Shown here one piece after another: positions 22,798 through 35,925 of a DNA stretch of 64,000 bases. The position numbers were made by a program, and so were the translations under genes. The number at the start of each line of letters is the position of its first letter. Position 1 is the first letter of the stretch. The stretch lies in contig CM060922.1 in NCBI GenBank assembly GCA_030737875.1, positions 305,775,456 to 305,839,455 of the forward strand. Direction: 5' to 3'. The stretch is from Allium sativum (Eukaryota > Streptophyta > Magnoliopsida > Asparagales > Amaryllidaceae). A model generated the notes under the pieces. It made no database searches. It was not told the DNA's origin and was given only the letters and a program-made list of their open reading frames with translations.

Positions 22798-25063
22798 GAA
22801 ATTGAAATTGTTTTCAATCGATTTATAAAATACGTTTTAAATGGAAATCGACGAAATATATATTATATATATAATATAATGGCCTGAATAGAACGCGCCG
22901 CACTGCGGCAGTTCGCGAATTTCGACCATCGACTTCGAACGGACATTACGGGAGATCCGACCGTCGGATTCTCCTAAAACGAGAACCTTCGGATTCGTAT
23001 CGAAAAGAGCTTTCTATGAATACAAGAAATTAGAAATCTAACGGTTGGATTTGGAATTATGTCCAAATCAAATTTGGAAAATGTCGCTGTAAGTGCAGTT
23101 CGATGACCGTTTATGGAAATCAACTGTACGGGTCTTGATAAAATTATTAAAAATTGTAATAATTTGTGTAAAATCAAAAGAAATGATTTGAAAAGAATTA
23201 GCATGAAAAATTCCATATTTGAAAAGATGAAAATATATTTTTATCGAAATGAACTAGTTATTAACTCGAATTATAATCCGATTATTTTTAAATAAATAAA
23301 TTGGATTGAGAAATGGTTTTAAATAACCAGAATTTTCCTACGAATAAATTGGAATGGTTTGGAATGGAAATAATCTTCGGAATATTTCGATATTGAATTC
23401 TGTGATTATACGGATATTGTGATGAGAATTTGGAAGATATCGATATCGTTATTCCCGATATGATATCTGTTGGTTTCAGGATTTGATATTGAATATAAGT
23501 CGAAACTATCTCTATTCAAAACCTTGTATTTAATGTCAAATCGGATTGATTGATTGTTTGGATTGTGCTTGACCAGTTTGTGAGCAAGATATGCTTTTAC
23601 ATTTAGCATTGGGTTGGGTAGAAATACTGGTAGGCTAACATCTTGTGAAACACTTCACGATTTGACTTTGAGATGTGTAGCGATGTTGTTATGTTCATTT
23701 CAAATTTAATGAATGATTGTGAAATGATATTTTTCTTAAGTGAGAAGAATGTATTCCCGATTTTGGATAGGGAATGTTTTATAAAAATGTTTTATAAAAC
23801 AGAAAGGATTTCGAAGGCTAAAACCCGATGATTTCGAAATGATTTGGAAATGTATTATGGTTTTACATTGTAGTTCATCACATATTCGATTAGTTGTTAT
23901 TAATGATGTATCTGTTTGGTGGCAGAGAATTTATTCTCTTGCTTAACATCCTTCTTTGAGATGTACGAGCTTAAAGGTTATGTGATTAATAGTGACTAAT
24001 CATATATGTGAATTGCTGATGTGAAGTACTATATTTTGAAAGTACTTGTGATTATTATGTTGTGAAATGATTTTCCTTACTTCGGGATATGAAATGATTT
24101 GGTATGTGGCTAGAGATTCGAGTAACCTGGACGACTAAAAGTATGGGTGAGATGGGCGGTGTATGCTTCCATGCGTGGGAAGCGCATCGTCGGTGTAGCC
24201 TGCTCCATAGTGGGAAGTGCACATATATATATCGAGTTGCTTAGGTGTGTGCCCTTTGCCTTGTCTAGGGGGAGCCCGATATTTGGTTGCATACTTGTTT
24301 GTATGAATTGTTATGTTTTGGAATTCACATTTCCAAACGATTTGATTTGAGATCCCGAAGTGAAATCTACGTTGTTATAGAAAGTTAGATATGTATTTCA
24401 AATGATTTGAAATGGAAATCGGGAAATAAAGTCCTAAGGAATAATTTCTGTAAATTGGATTGGATTTGGCAAATCTAAATGTGGTGATTAATCTAAAAGG
24501 GTAGATTCGGATATTGCATGTTTATTGATGCATAGTAGATCCATATATCTATATTGATTGTTGTTTATACACTGGCATTCATGGGGGTAAACCCGTTCCG
24601 CATTAGCTGCGTGGTCCTATGATTTTCCTTATCATAAGTTTATAATTGTTTAGAGTTTCTCACACCAGTCCCATGACTGACCTGTAGTTTTCTTTTCCCT
24701 TGCAAACTCGGGTGCCCCTATTTTCCCTATGGGCAGTCGAGTAGTTTATGTTGCAGATATATGAGCAGGATTCTGGATCGAAGCTTAAAGCTGTGTCCAG
24801 AGCATTGATAGTCTTCTGCTGTGTTAGTTTAAATTTCCGCTGTGAATTATATTACATTTTTGTAAAATTATCTTCCGCTGTATTATTATATTCGATATAC
24901 TTTGATATTCTGTACTCTGATGTAAGATTATTATGATGTTTATAAAAGTCTTCTGTTATTTGTCCTGATGTGTTGTATGCCCAGAGTTAGCGCATGCGGA
25001 ATTCGAACGGTCTTGGTCGATTTAGCGATCGATTAAGTCCGGGCGAAATCCAATATCGTTACA

Positions 25064-25068
25064 GATGA
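25064..25068. repeat. Target duplication GATGA (right of R1)
   Basis: Second copy of GATGA. With one copy removed, the E0 LTR reads on as GCCGATGATCTCGAGGAG. Confidence 0.9.
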
Positions 25069-25810
25069 TCTCGAGGAGTACGAGCTTCGATTCACTAAAT
25101 GGAGTTCGAATTCGGGTTTAACATCGAAAATCGCACCTGGGTGTCGAGTTTGGAGGGATTCGATGCAAAAAACTTCGTGCGATGTACTGGTTCATGCGAG
25201 CAGGCTCAGAGAACGGAATTCAGGGAAACAACTGAGTTTGGGGAAACTTGTGTGGAGGTGTTGAGATTTTGAAGGGGAGATTAATGGTGTTATGAGTTTG
25301 TGGATTCGTGAAGTAGAGAAGGGGTTTGGTGATTGCGAAGTTCGGCAATGGTGGGTTTTCTCATTGGAGTTCATTCGAAGGGATTACTGCTGTGTGTTTG
25401 GGAAGAAAGTAACGCGGGCCTGGGCTTCAAATAAATGGGGTATGAGCTGATCTAAATTGCTAAAGCCCAAATAGATTTATATATATAACTTGTAAAATTT
25501 ATATCTATTCCATACTGTATCAGAATTAGAAGAAATTGAATCCGTTGGGATCGTATGGACGGACACTACACAATGGAATTGACTGGGAGTGAATTGGAGC
25601 TCGTTACAATTTATAGCAAAATAAATTGTCCACCTGAATCAAAGACAGTTTATTGTTTTTTAACGATGACCGTCCAATGTGAGTAAAACTCACCAACTCT
25701 ACCAGATCATATTTTTATAACTTATATTTACAATTGAAAATTGATGATTGATTTTGTCTGTTGACTATTTGGTTGAACTGCTAAGTGATTGGTTGAAAGT
25801 ATAGATAACG

Positions 25811-25850
<40 letters not shown>

Positions 25851-26494
25851 ATCGTTAATCAAATATTGATTCTGTTTATCAGAATATTTCATTTTGAAAT
25901 GAAGTTGATGTTAATTATATTGTTTAACATTTGTGGATGTAGGGAAATAGGTCGGAGGAATCCAACTGGATTCCTCAACATTTATTTTACTGCTTTTCAT
26001 ATATGGTGATATATGATGTGGTATAGAATTTGTTGTTGATTATGTGTGTTTGAATGATATCGATCATTGTTGTGTGGTATTTTAAATACCATAAGAAATA
26101 CCAGGATGTAGAAAAGGGGATCTTCAAAGTGTATTTTGAAAATGAATTATTTATATAAAATCAATGGATTTTACAAATAAAAGGGAAAGAATTTTAGAAA
26201 ATGAATTATTTATAAAATCAAGGAATTTTATAGAAGAAAATGATTATAAAATCAAAGGATTCTATAAAAGGAACAACAAATAGAAAGAATAAATATTTGT
26301 AAAACAAATAGAAAAGGAAAATATTTGTGAAACAAATAGAAAAAGGAAATATTTATTTATGAAATAAATAGAGTTATAAAAGGAAATTTTAAATGAGATT
26401 TAAGTGTTAGAAATAGAAAGGTGATTTCGTATGAATAATTCTATAAATAAAAGTATAAATAGAATTTGGAAATAGGATACCATTTTGGAATACA

Positions 26495-27560
26495 AAGTCA
26501 AACTTAATGAAGTTAATCGAATATAGTTATTCGATTAGAGTTAATCGAATTTGGGTTAATCGATTAGAGTTAATCGAGTTAGTGTTAATCAAAGAGAGTT
26601 AATCGAATAGGAGTTAATCGAATAGAGTTAATCGAATAGAGTTATTCGATTAGAGTTAATCGAGTTAGAGTTAATCGAATTAGAGTTAATCGAATTAGAG
26701 TTAATCAATTAGAGTTAATCGAGTTAGAGTTAATCAAAGAGAGTTAATCGAATTAGAATTAATCGATTAGAGTTAATCGAGTTAGAGTTAATTAAAAGGA
26801 GTTAATCGATTAGAGTCAATTGAATTAGAATTAGAGTTAATCGATAAGAGTTAGAGTTAATCGATAAGAGTTAGAGTTATTCGATTAGAGTTAGAGTTAA
26901 TCGATTAGAGTTAGAGTTAATCGATAAGAGTTAGAGTTATTCGATTAGAACTAGAGTTAATCAATTAGAGTTAATCGAATAGAGTTAATCGATTAGAGTT
27001 AAATCGGTTAGAGTTAATCAGTTAGAGTTAATCAATTAGAGTTAATCGATTAGAGTTAAATCGAATTAGAGTTACTTAAAGAGAGTTATCGAATAAAGTT
27101 TATTCAAAGAAAGATTTTTGAATATAGTTTATTCAAATAAAGATTATCGAATATAGTTTATTCGAAAGGAGTTAACGAATAAAGTTTATTCGAAAGGAGT
27201 TAATCGAATATAGTTTATTCGAAGAGGAGTTAATCCAATAGAGTTAATTGATTAGAGTTAATCGAAAGGAGTTATCGAATAAAGTTTATTCGAAAGGAGT
27301 TAATTGAATATAGTTTATTCGAAGAGGAGTTAATCCAATAGAGTTAATTAATTAAAGTTTATTCGAAAGGAGTTAATCGAATATAGTTTATTCGAAGAGG
27401 AGTTAATCCAATAGAGTAAATTGATTAGAGTTAATTGAACAGAGTTAATCGAATACGGTTATTTGACGAGAGATTATCGAATATAGTTTATTCGAAAGAG
27501 AGATTATCGAATATAGTTTATTCGAAGGAAAAAGTTATCAAATAGAGATTATTCGAAAGA
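26495..27560. repeat. GAGTTAATCGATTA minisatellite
   Basis: More than 50 short units of about 12-20 bp built on GAGTTAATCGAwTA, interspersed with GTTTATTCGAAAGGAGTTAA variants in the last third. The core TTAATCGATTA is self-complementary. It occupies the position where other giant LTRs have 27-, 45- or 71-bp arrays. Confidence 0.88.
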
Positions 27561-29009
27561 GAGTTACGTAAGGAAGTTTATTAGAGATTTAAAAGGTGAA
27601 CCTTTTCTATTTCGAAGTCGGAAATGTTGTTCAGTTAAGGTCTGAGAGGTAGTTATACCCCAACTTGATTGGCTTCGTTTTTAACTAAGGAATGGTTAAG
27701 GTTCGATAGTGAAGGTTGGTTAAGTGAAATTAGTTAATTGGTGTAATGTTTTGAGTTGGCATAACGATGTTTTATTTAAACATCTGTTCAAATCCAAATG
27801 TAGGAGTTTTGGAAATGTTTTCCAAATAAGAATCAGAAATGTTTTCTAATATAGAAAACAAGAAATGGAAATGTTTCCCAATGTTAATAATGTATATTTT
27901 CTAAATTTAGAAACTAGGAAATGTTGCATATATGGAAACAGGAGATGAAAAATGAACTAAAGTGATAAATGTTAAATGACATTTGATCCACATAATTTCC
28001 ATCTGGAAATAATATCGTTGTTTGCACACGTGTTTTTCTTTGACAATTAACTCACCGACTATCGAAGTTTTTGACCATTTTTCCATCGTCAATACGGAGA
28101 GACCGAGATCAAATTCATTATCTGAAAACCACTCTCTTGGGCGTTAGCGTTGCGATCAAATATGATGAAGATAATTGAAGATGGAGTTTGTGCAAGGGTC
28201 GTTCTGTCAAATCCTAGGTAGAAATTGCCTAAGATGGAATTACAGAATAGTGCCTTCGGTTTGTCCAGTCCTAGGACGACTTGTATGGAAGAATGTCTGA
28301 CGGAGTATATTTAATAGATCGCATAAGTTGATCTCTTCAAACATATTTACGTTTGGTGGCGAAGGAATTCGTTTCTCTTAGCTGTATACCCGTAGTATTT
28401 TTGGGGAAATCAATTTGTGATTTGGCGAGTATGATGATGTGACATTCAAAGTGAATAAATGTGTGATCTGTCAGAGATAAACGTGGCCTCTAGCCTCACA
28501 ACCGGGAAATGACAAAAATCGGGCAGGCAGCATGGCAAAGTGGTTGGTTGCCAATTAGGGTGCATTATCACCTATCTAGAGATATTCATTTCATTCTTTA
28601 ATCTATTCCATGTTGTCCCATTTGGGAAACGGTTGCTGATCCCAAACGTTGGTGATATACATTCGATACACTCAAGCGAAATGAGTGGTCGGTCATGTGT
28701 GGCGGGGTTGCAAGATGTTCTTGTTGAACCCATTGTATTCCTCTCTAGAGGTACACTTTCGGAAGGTGGTTCCATACCTTGTCATAGTTGGTAATCCATT
28801 ATCCAATAATGCTCCCGGTTTTGATTGTAAACTACGTATGTAGAACGTGAGATGAAAGCGTTTCTGCTAGATGATTATTATATTGTGGTTGCTTGACACT
28901 ACTATAATATCAATGAGTTTTGATATAAAGATTATCGTTTCTTTCAAAATGATTTGAAAGTTAAATTAAATTGATTTGGATTCTCATAAGGGAAAAACCC
29001 ATTACGTTA

Positions 29010-29014
29010 TACGG
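29010..29014. repeat. Target duplication TACGG (left of E1)
   Basis: TACGG precedes TGTAACGATATGG. The copy at the right end of E1 (61419-61423) is TGCGG, a single transition. Confidence 0.75.
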
Positions 29015-29888
29015 TGTAACGATATGGATTTCGCCCAGACCTAATCGATCGCTAAACTGACCAAGACCATTTGAATTCCGTATACGCTAACTCTAGGCAT
29101 ACAACACATTAGAACAAATAAAAGAAGACTTTTATAAACAACATAATAATGTTACATCAAAGTACAAAATATATCAGAGTATATCGAAATATAATACAGC
29201 GGAAGATTTATTTACAATAAATCTAATATAATGCAGCAGAAACAAATAAACTAACATAGCGGAAGGCTATCAATGCTCTGGATAGCTTTAAGCTTCAATC
29301 CAGAATCCTGCTCATATATCTGCAACATAAACTACTCGACTACCCGTGTGGAAAATAGGGGCACCCGGGTTTGCAAGGGAAAAGCAAACTACAGGTCAGT
29401 CATGGGACTGGTGTGAGAAACTCTAAACAGTTAAAATTAACTTATTTAATAATTAGACAAATCACAGGACCATGCCGCTAATGCGGAACGGGTTTACCCG
29501 CGTGAACGCCAATGTATGAACAACAATCAGTAATATAGATATGGAACTACTAAGCATCAATCAACATGCAATATCCCAATCTCCCCATTTAGATTAATCA
29601 CCACACTTAGATTTCCCAAATCAATTCAATTTACAAAAATTATTCCTTTGGGCTTTATTTCCCGATTTCTATTTCAATTCATTTGAAATACATATCTAAC
29701 TTTTATATCAAAGTAGATTTCACCTTGGATTTCAAACCAATTCTTTGGAAATATGAATTCCAAAACAATAACAATGCATACAAACAAGTATGCAACCAAA
29801 TATCGGGCTCCCCTCAGACAAGGCAAAGGGCACGTACCTAAGCAACTCGATATATATATATATATATATATTTATGTGTGTGTATATA
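29015..29888 (-). mobile_element. E1 3' LTR, terminal piece
   Basis: Equivalent to 56405-57260 of the other LTR. It includes the acceptor-like TTGCAG|ATATATGAGCAGG (minus, near 29320), the CACACCAGTCCCATGACTGA block on the LTR-sense strand (about 29391-29412) and ends in a TATATA run at about 29850-29888 where E2 inserted. Confidence 0.87.
29884..29888. repeat. Target duplication ATATA (left of E2)
   Basis: ATATA precedes TGTGACGGCC at 29889 and recurs after TTATTACA at 51414-51418. The target is a TA-rich run, so the match alone is weak, but the LTR ends are exact. Confidence 0.8.
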
Positions 29889-32800
29889 TGTGACGGCCTG
29901 GAATTTCGCTCGATCTGAATCAGTCGTTAAACCGATCTAGACCGTTCGAAACCCCTGATCGTTTTGAGAACAAGACAAATCAGAACACAGACGGAAGAAC
30001 ATTTCATTGCTATTACAACAATTTCATCAGATACAAGAATATACAAAGTATAAATGAATATTATACATTCGAATAAATATCAGAGATTACAATAAATTAC
30101 ATAGCAGCGGAAAATAATACAAAGCACAACTGAAGGTGATATACGGATACAGAGCTTTCCGGATATCATTCCAGCTGTAAACCAGGATCCTGTGAATATA
30201 AATCTGCAAAACCAAAACTACTAGCTGCCCGTGCGGAAAATAAGGGCACCCAGAGTTTAGGTTAAAACAATAAACTCCAGGTCAGTCATGTGACTGGTGT
30301 GAGAACTAAAACAGTTATTAAAACTTTATTTTAAAAGAGAGTAATTCAAGGGACCACGCCGTATAACACGGAACGGGTTTCCTCCCAAGAATACCAGTGC
30401 ATAGAATAAACAACGCAATGCTTTTTCGAAAAATGAAGCTATTATAAGACCCAGGTCCCATCACACAATGCAACGCAAGCCGGAGGATAGGGTTTTACCT
30501 TATAACAGCCAAACATGCTTGGTACGTTTAAAACAAATCATTTGATACTATAATAAGTGTATAGTGTCAAAACAGTTTCAATCATAAATATAAATCATAG
30601 ACGGCATAGCATCCCATGCTACTATGTCGCCATACTAGGCTCTACAAATAAAGCCGAAATATCTCGTATTGGAAATTGGATTTCCGTCATGAGTCGAGGC
30701 AAGGGGCAAGATCCTCTCCGCATTCGAGACACTCTAGCAAATGCCTCGGGACTACACACTCTGGGCAACCCCGGATGCGGCTGGGCCGGTCCTCACTTAC
30801 GTTAGAGAATTAATTATGCCTGAACACATGTTTCCCGGTCCTTACAGACCTATAATCGAGGTGCCTCATTCCAACAACCATAAAGGTGAAAAGTATATAA
30901 ATGTCAGGGCTGGTAAGTCACTGACACCACCAAAGCTAGAAAGAAACGTCGTGCTCTCCCAACGGTCCGTATCCTGTTTTTAACTCATACCGAGGTGTGA
31001 GGCTCGCGAATCCACGCTATACACAAAGCTACGCCACAAAGGTCGTGCTTTAATCATCAACCACAAGACTTTGCTTTTCAACAGAAGCCTTGATCCATGC
31101 AACTCAGCGTGCCACACAGGCAATTCATGCCATGCGATTGATATCTATCGATATATAACCTCTAAGCTCGTACGTCTCAGAGAAGGGCGTTAAGCAAGAG
31201 AATAAATTCTCCGCCGCCAAACAGATATATATTTAACAGAAATCAATCAACACAGAATAAAATCCAATGTCAGACACACAATCCATTTACAAGTTCGTTC
31301 TGGGTCTGAACGAAACCGGAGGCACTTTCCTCGTATATCCATCGATCTCCAAGTACGTCTGGACGACCACCAACTATTTCCATCCTCTTGGGTGTACTGC
31401 CTAATCAGGATCATCAATAATTCTCCAAACGATGTGAAGACTTCCGGTCTTCGACCACCGTGTTCATCTTCGACTTATCGTCGAATCGGTTATTCAGAAT
31501 GGGTATAAACCCGGCCTTTCCGAACAACCCGCGTATATTAAAACAAATGTTACACAAACACAACATACGCCTCATTCCAATTCATTAGTTACTAACCGTA
31601 AATCAGTAAGAGAGCAATTCCCCAAATATTAACCCCGAAGGCCGGAACCAACATCAGATCAATATCCAGGAAACCATTCTTCTTAACTAACCTACAGCTA
31701 GTTTCTAAATTCCACATTCTTAGGGAAAGGTTCCCATTAATTTTATCCAAGATAAATTCTTTAAAATTTATCCTTTAATCTTCCTTTGGATGTCGTTTCA
31801 AACCAAATTATGGTTTTCTAAACTAGTCGAGATTAGCGAACCACACCGAAGTAATTATTTATTTTATTTCCCAATCCCAACCTATTCATCCTATGAAGCA
31901 AAACTGGTAATACTCCATATCTAACACCACGGTGTTATCGGTAAAATTAATTACCATTTCACGTTCAAATCTAAGTAAAGATTTAACTATCGCTTTGGAG
32001 CAAAACTGGCGATACTCCATTCTCGATCCTTTTCTAGATTTGATAATTTAAATTATCAATTCACATTTCAATCTAATTGCAGATTCATTAAACTCCTTTT
32101 ATTGGCTCAAAGAACTAATGTCATTCAAAACACAGTTCACGACAAACCCCAAATCACATTATATTTATCATCGGGTTAAAGAACAAGTGTCATTTGACAC
32201 ACCCTTCACGATAAACCCACAAATCAATTCTATTTAAAACCCATTTCAAATCCAATTTATTTATTTAAAAATAAATGGGTTCTAATTTTAGTTCAAAAAT
32301 AATTCATTTCGATAAAAAAACTATTTTTATCTTTTCAAATATGGAGTTTTCATCCCAATTTTTCCCAAATCATTTCTTATGATTTTACACAAATTATTGC
32401 TATTTTTAATAATTTTATCAAGGCCCGTACAGTCGATTTCCATCAACGGCCATCGAACTGCACTTACAACGACCTTTTTCAAATTTGATTTGGACATATC
32501 TCCAAATCCAACCGTTAGATTTTGAATTTCTAATATTCGTTAGAAAGCTCTTTTCGATACGAACCCAACGGTTCCGGTTTTAGGAGAATCCGACGGTCGG
32601 ATCTCCCGTAATGTCCGTTTGAAATAAATGGTCGAAATTCACAAACTGCCGCGTCGCGGCGCGTTCTATTCAGGCCATTATATTATATATATATAATATA
32701 TATAATATATATTTCGTCGATTTCTATTTAAAACGAATTATATAAATAGTTTTGAATTCGTTTCAAAAACAATTTCAACTTCCATTTCAATTCAATCAAA

Positions 32801-32989
32801 ATTGAATTTTTCCTTATAAATTCGTTTTAAAATTCATTTCTATTCAATTCAAATTTCAATTCAATTTGAATTCATTTTCAATTCAATTCGAATTCGTTTT
32901 CAATTCAAATTGGTTTTCTATTCGATTCAATTCAAATTGGTTTTCTGTTCGATTCAATTCAAATTGGTTTTCTATTCGATTCAATTCAA

Positions 32990-33110
32990 ATTGGTTATAT
33001 ATTCAATTCAAATCGAATTCGTTATATATTCAATTCAAATCAAATTCGTTATATATTCAATTCAAATCAAATTCGTTATATATTCAATTCAAATCAAATC
33101 AAATTCAATT
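32990..33110. repeat. 27-bp tandem array in LTR A
   Basis: Units around TATATTCAATTCAAATCAAA plus TTCGT, part of a wider AATTC/AAATC-rich tract (32860-33340). It gives spurious frames with YSIQIKFVI nonapeptide repeats. Confidence 0.8.
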
Positions 33111-34669
33111 CGTTTTCTAATCAAATCAAATCCAACTCGTTTTCTAATTAAATCAAATTCAATTCGTTTTCTATTCAAATCAAATCAAATTCATTTTCTA
33201 ATTAAATCAAATTCGTTTCAAATTGGTTTTCTATTTGATTCAATTCAAATTTCAATTCAAATTCGTTTTCTTTTCAATTCAAATTCGTTTTCTTTTCAAT
33301 TTAAATTCGTTTTCTTTTCAATTCAAATTCGTTTTAAATTCAAAAACGAATATAATCGATATAAATATCGTTCGCGTCAAAATAGCGCATCTCTAATCAA
33401 CACGGCTTTATATTCAACAAATGGATCTATATTTCTTTCAATACACGGCTCTATATCTTTGTCAACACACGACTAATCTCAACGAATGAGTACTGTCCAC
33501 GTGTGACTATTTTTGTTATTTAATATATTTTATGAAAATTAAGGTATCTATCGTTTGATATTAAATCAGACTCCAACCGTAAATTAGTAAGAGAACGATT
33601 CCTTGAATATTAACCCTGAAGGCCGAAACCAACATCAGATCAATATCCAGGAGACCACTCATCTTATCTATTTTCCAATTAGTTTCTAATTTTATATATG
33701 ATAAAGATGTAAATTTTATTGTTAAAATATCTCGTTCAACACATGACTAATCTCAACGGATGAGTACGGTCAATACATGAACCTTTATATTATAATATTC
33801 TTTATTTTCTAAATTGGAATGAGGCCCAATCAATTACCATATAAAGTTAATTATATGGATTCCATTCAACACATGTATATAATAGCGATGATAAATAATC
33901 AACCATCATCCAAAGTGCACTACACTGTATAAGCATCAAATATAGATATCTAACGCTTATAACAGCCTGTCAATCAATCGATCGACATATTTAATCAATC
34001 AGGATGAGTGAACTTCAAATTTCATCCCAACACCCGTGTGGGGTTTCAAACAATCGAACACATATTTTATTTGTGCAGTTGGGCGATGTGTAAAATTTAT
34101 CGTCCCAATCAATGTCCTTCAAATAGGTGTACATAAACAAACCGTCCGGTTTGTAAATGAATATTTTATTTTATTCACTTCCATGTTAAAAATTATATTT
34201 TTAACGATAAAATATTTTATTTCAACACATGAATTTCTATTTAGTTCATTTACAAAATAAAAATGATATTTTTATTTTTCTAACATATTTTAGGAAATTT
34301 CGGCGGCATAACGGCACGATACTAGAAACGGGACAAGGCCTAGCCTTCTCCCCGGTCTAGTGAAGGCCCACGCCATTCACACATCAATCAAATCAAATTC
34401 ATTTCACCAAACAATTCAATTCAAACCAAATAATCTAACCAACTACACAATCAAACAAACAAGTCCATGGTCTGTGGACGATTGTGTCGGGTGCTACTAA
34501 ACACCGTCTGCATCCTAGTATATATATATATAACTAGAAAAAGGAAATTTGGAGTGAGAAGTTCACACCGAAAGCTATCCCAACTTCACGACACTTCTAA
34601 TGCAGGAAATCTTCACTGTTCTCGTCTCTTATCACTTTCGTTGCCCATAGCCACTACATATGTAAAAAT

Positions 34670-34980
34670 TGAATTTTTACTTCGCTTTTCAATATATAAA
34701 AACCGAATTTTTACTATGCTATTCAATATATAAAAATCGAATTTTTACTATGCTATTCAATATATATATTCAATATATAAAAATCGAATTTTTACTATGC
34801 TATTCAATATATAAAAATCGAATTTTTACTATGCTATTCAATATATAAAAATCGAATTTTTCTATGCTATTCAATATATAAAAATCGAATTTTTACTTCG
34901 CTATATAAAAATCGAATTTTTACTTCGCTATTCAATATATAAAAATCGAATTTTTACTTCGCTATTATATAGATAAAAAT
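34670..34980. repeat. 34-bp tandem array in LTR A
   Basis: About eight units of CTATTCAATATATAAAAATC plus GAATTTTTACTATG. The part AAAAATCGAATTTTT is nearly self-complementary. Confidence 0.85.
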
Positions 34981-35574
34981 TTCGCCCTTTCAAATATAAA
35001 GATTTCATCGTTATAAAAATCACCTCTTTGTTTCAACGTATATATAATAAAAATCATATTTTTATTTCGCTACATATACAAAGATGATATTTTTACTATC
35101 TTACCTATATAAAAATTATATTTTTATACTTCTACAACATAAAAGATTATATTTCTAATATTCCTATCATGTAAAAATTATATTTTTAATTCTCTACATA
35201 AACAAAAATCATATTTTTACATCTTCTATATAGTAAAGATTATATTTTTAATACTTTATAAATATAAAAATCATATTTTTATTACTTTAAAAATATAAAA
35301 ATCATATTTTTATTATCTTCTTCATTCTATTTATCTAAATCTAACTTTGCTTGTGTTAAAAAAAATCAAAACTTTCTCTATATAAAAAAAACGCATCTTT
35401 CTTCTACATAAAAATCCGATCTTTGTCAGACTAAAAATTCGATCTTTCTAGTTTAAAATTTCTAATTTTTCTAGTATATTTTCTCTAAACAAAACGGATT
35501 TATACCATTAAAAATATAAATTTTATACTGAAAAAAAAATCATAAATCTTATACTGTTAAAAATCAGAAATCTT

Positions 35575-35925
35575 ACCGTGTTACTCGGGGAAGGAGGCTG
35601 CCGGACTTGCTGAGGCGTCGGGGTCGACTGGGCGGAAAAAAGGGGGGTGGGGCTACGGTGAAGTCGGGGGGGGGGGGGGGGTAAGGGTTGCGCGTCGGTT
35701 TTAGTGGCGTGGCTGTGTCGCGAGAGGAAGGGGGGTTTCGGAGGTGGCGACGCGAGGTAGGGGGGTCTAGGCGGAGGGCAGCGGCGCGATTAGAGGGGGG
35801 CGTCTGGATGATCGGTGGTGGCAGCGGCGGTGGAGGAAGCCGCTCCACCCTTCCGTCCTCTTCTTTCTCTTTTTTTTTCTTTTTTTACTGATTGAACTAA
35901 ATCGAACGGGGGGGGGGGGGGGGGC
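35575..35925 (-). other. GC-rich leader of LTR A with two G tracts
   Basis: Minus-strand frame 35848-35573 (MERLPPPPLPPPIIQTPPS...) is Pro/Arg-rich. A donor-like ACG|GTAAGA lies at its end (GT at 35576-35575). Plus-strand G runs of 16 (35666-35681) and 17 (35908-35924) bracket it. LTR B has the same runs with 14 and 14. No known domain. Confidence 0.55.

Larger units (their letters stand above)
18899..25063 (+). mobile_element. R1: rearranged giant-LTR element or solo LTR with internal insert
   Basis: Runs TGTAATAACCCGG to ATATCGTTACA, 6165 bp, flanked by GATGA on both sides. 18899 to about 22460 matches the first part of a giant LTR: duplicated U3 module at about 19300-19590, TATA-like site, GC leader, two tandem arrays. 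22465-22797 matches the internal region of E1 and E2, not the LTR. 22798-25063 matches the second part of the LTR. PBS and PPT are absent. The simplest reading is a full element that suffered two large deletions, leaving the 5' half of the 5' LTR, the core of the internal region and the 3' half of the 3' LTR. A direct solo-LTR origin does not explain the middle block. Confidence 0.85.
25069..29014 (+). mobile_element. E0 5' LTR, piece 2
   Basis: Continues the E0 LTR after R1. It carries the rest of the leader (25069 to about 25430), a GTGAGTAAAACTCACC palindrome near 25680 like the GTGAGAAnTTCTCACC of other LTRs, and a (TA)n(TG)n run at 25813-25850. A long minisatellite follows (26495-27560), then a GGTGGCGAAGGAATTCGTTT block near 28361 equivalent to the GGTGGCAGAGAATTTATTCT word at 23920 in R1. 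It ends at TACGG, where E1 entered. The small frames at 28540-28794 and 28572-28775 overlap on opposite strands and look spurious. Confidence 0.8.

Noticed and set aside
18899..25063. R1 as an ordinary solo LTR
   Set aside because: The 22465-22797 block matches internal regions, not LTRs, so a simple LTR-LTR recombination does not explain it.
17561..25608. E0 5' LTR ending at the CGTTACA at 25602-25608
   Set aside because: No PBS and no matching TSD follow. Homologous LTR blocks continue to 29014 and the true end with PBS is at 61914.
28540..28794. Overlapping frames on both strands in E0 LTR
   Set aside because: Low support, inside LTR sequence, and the two strands mirror each other.
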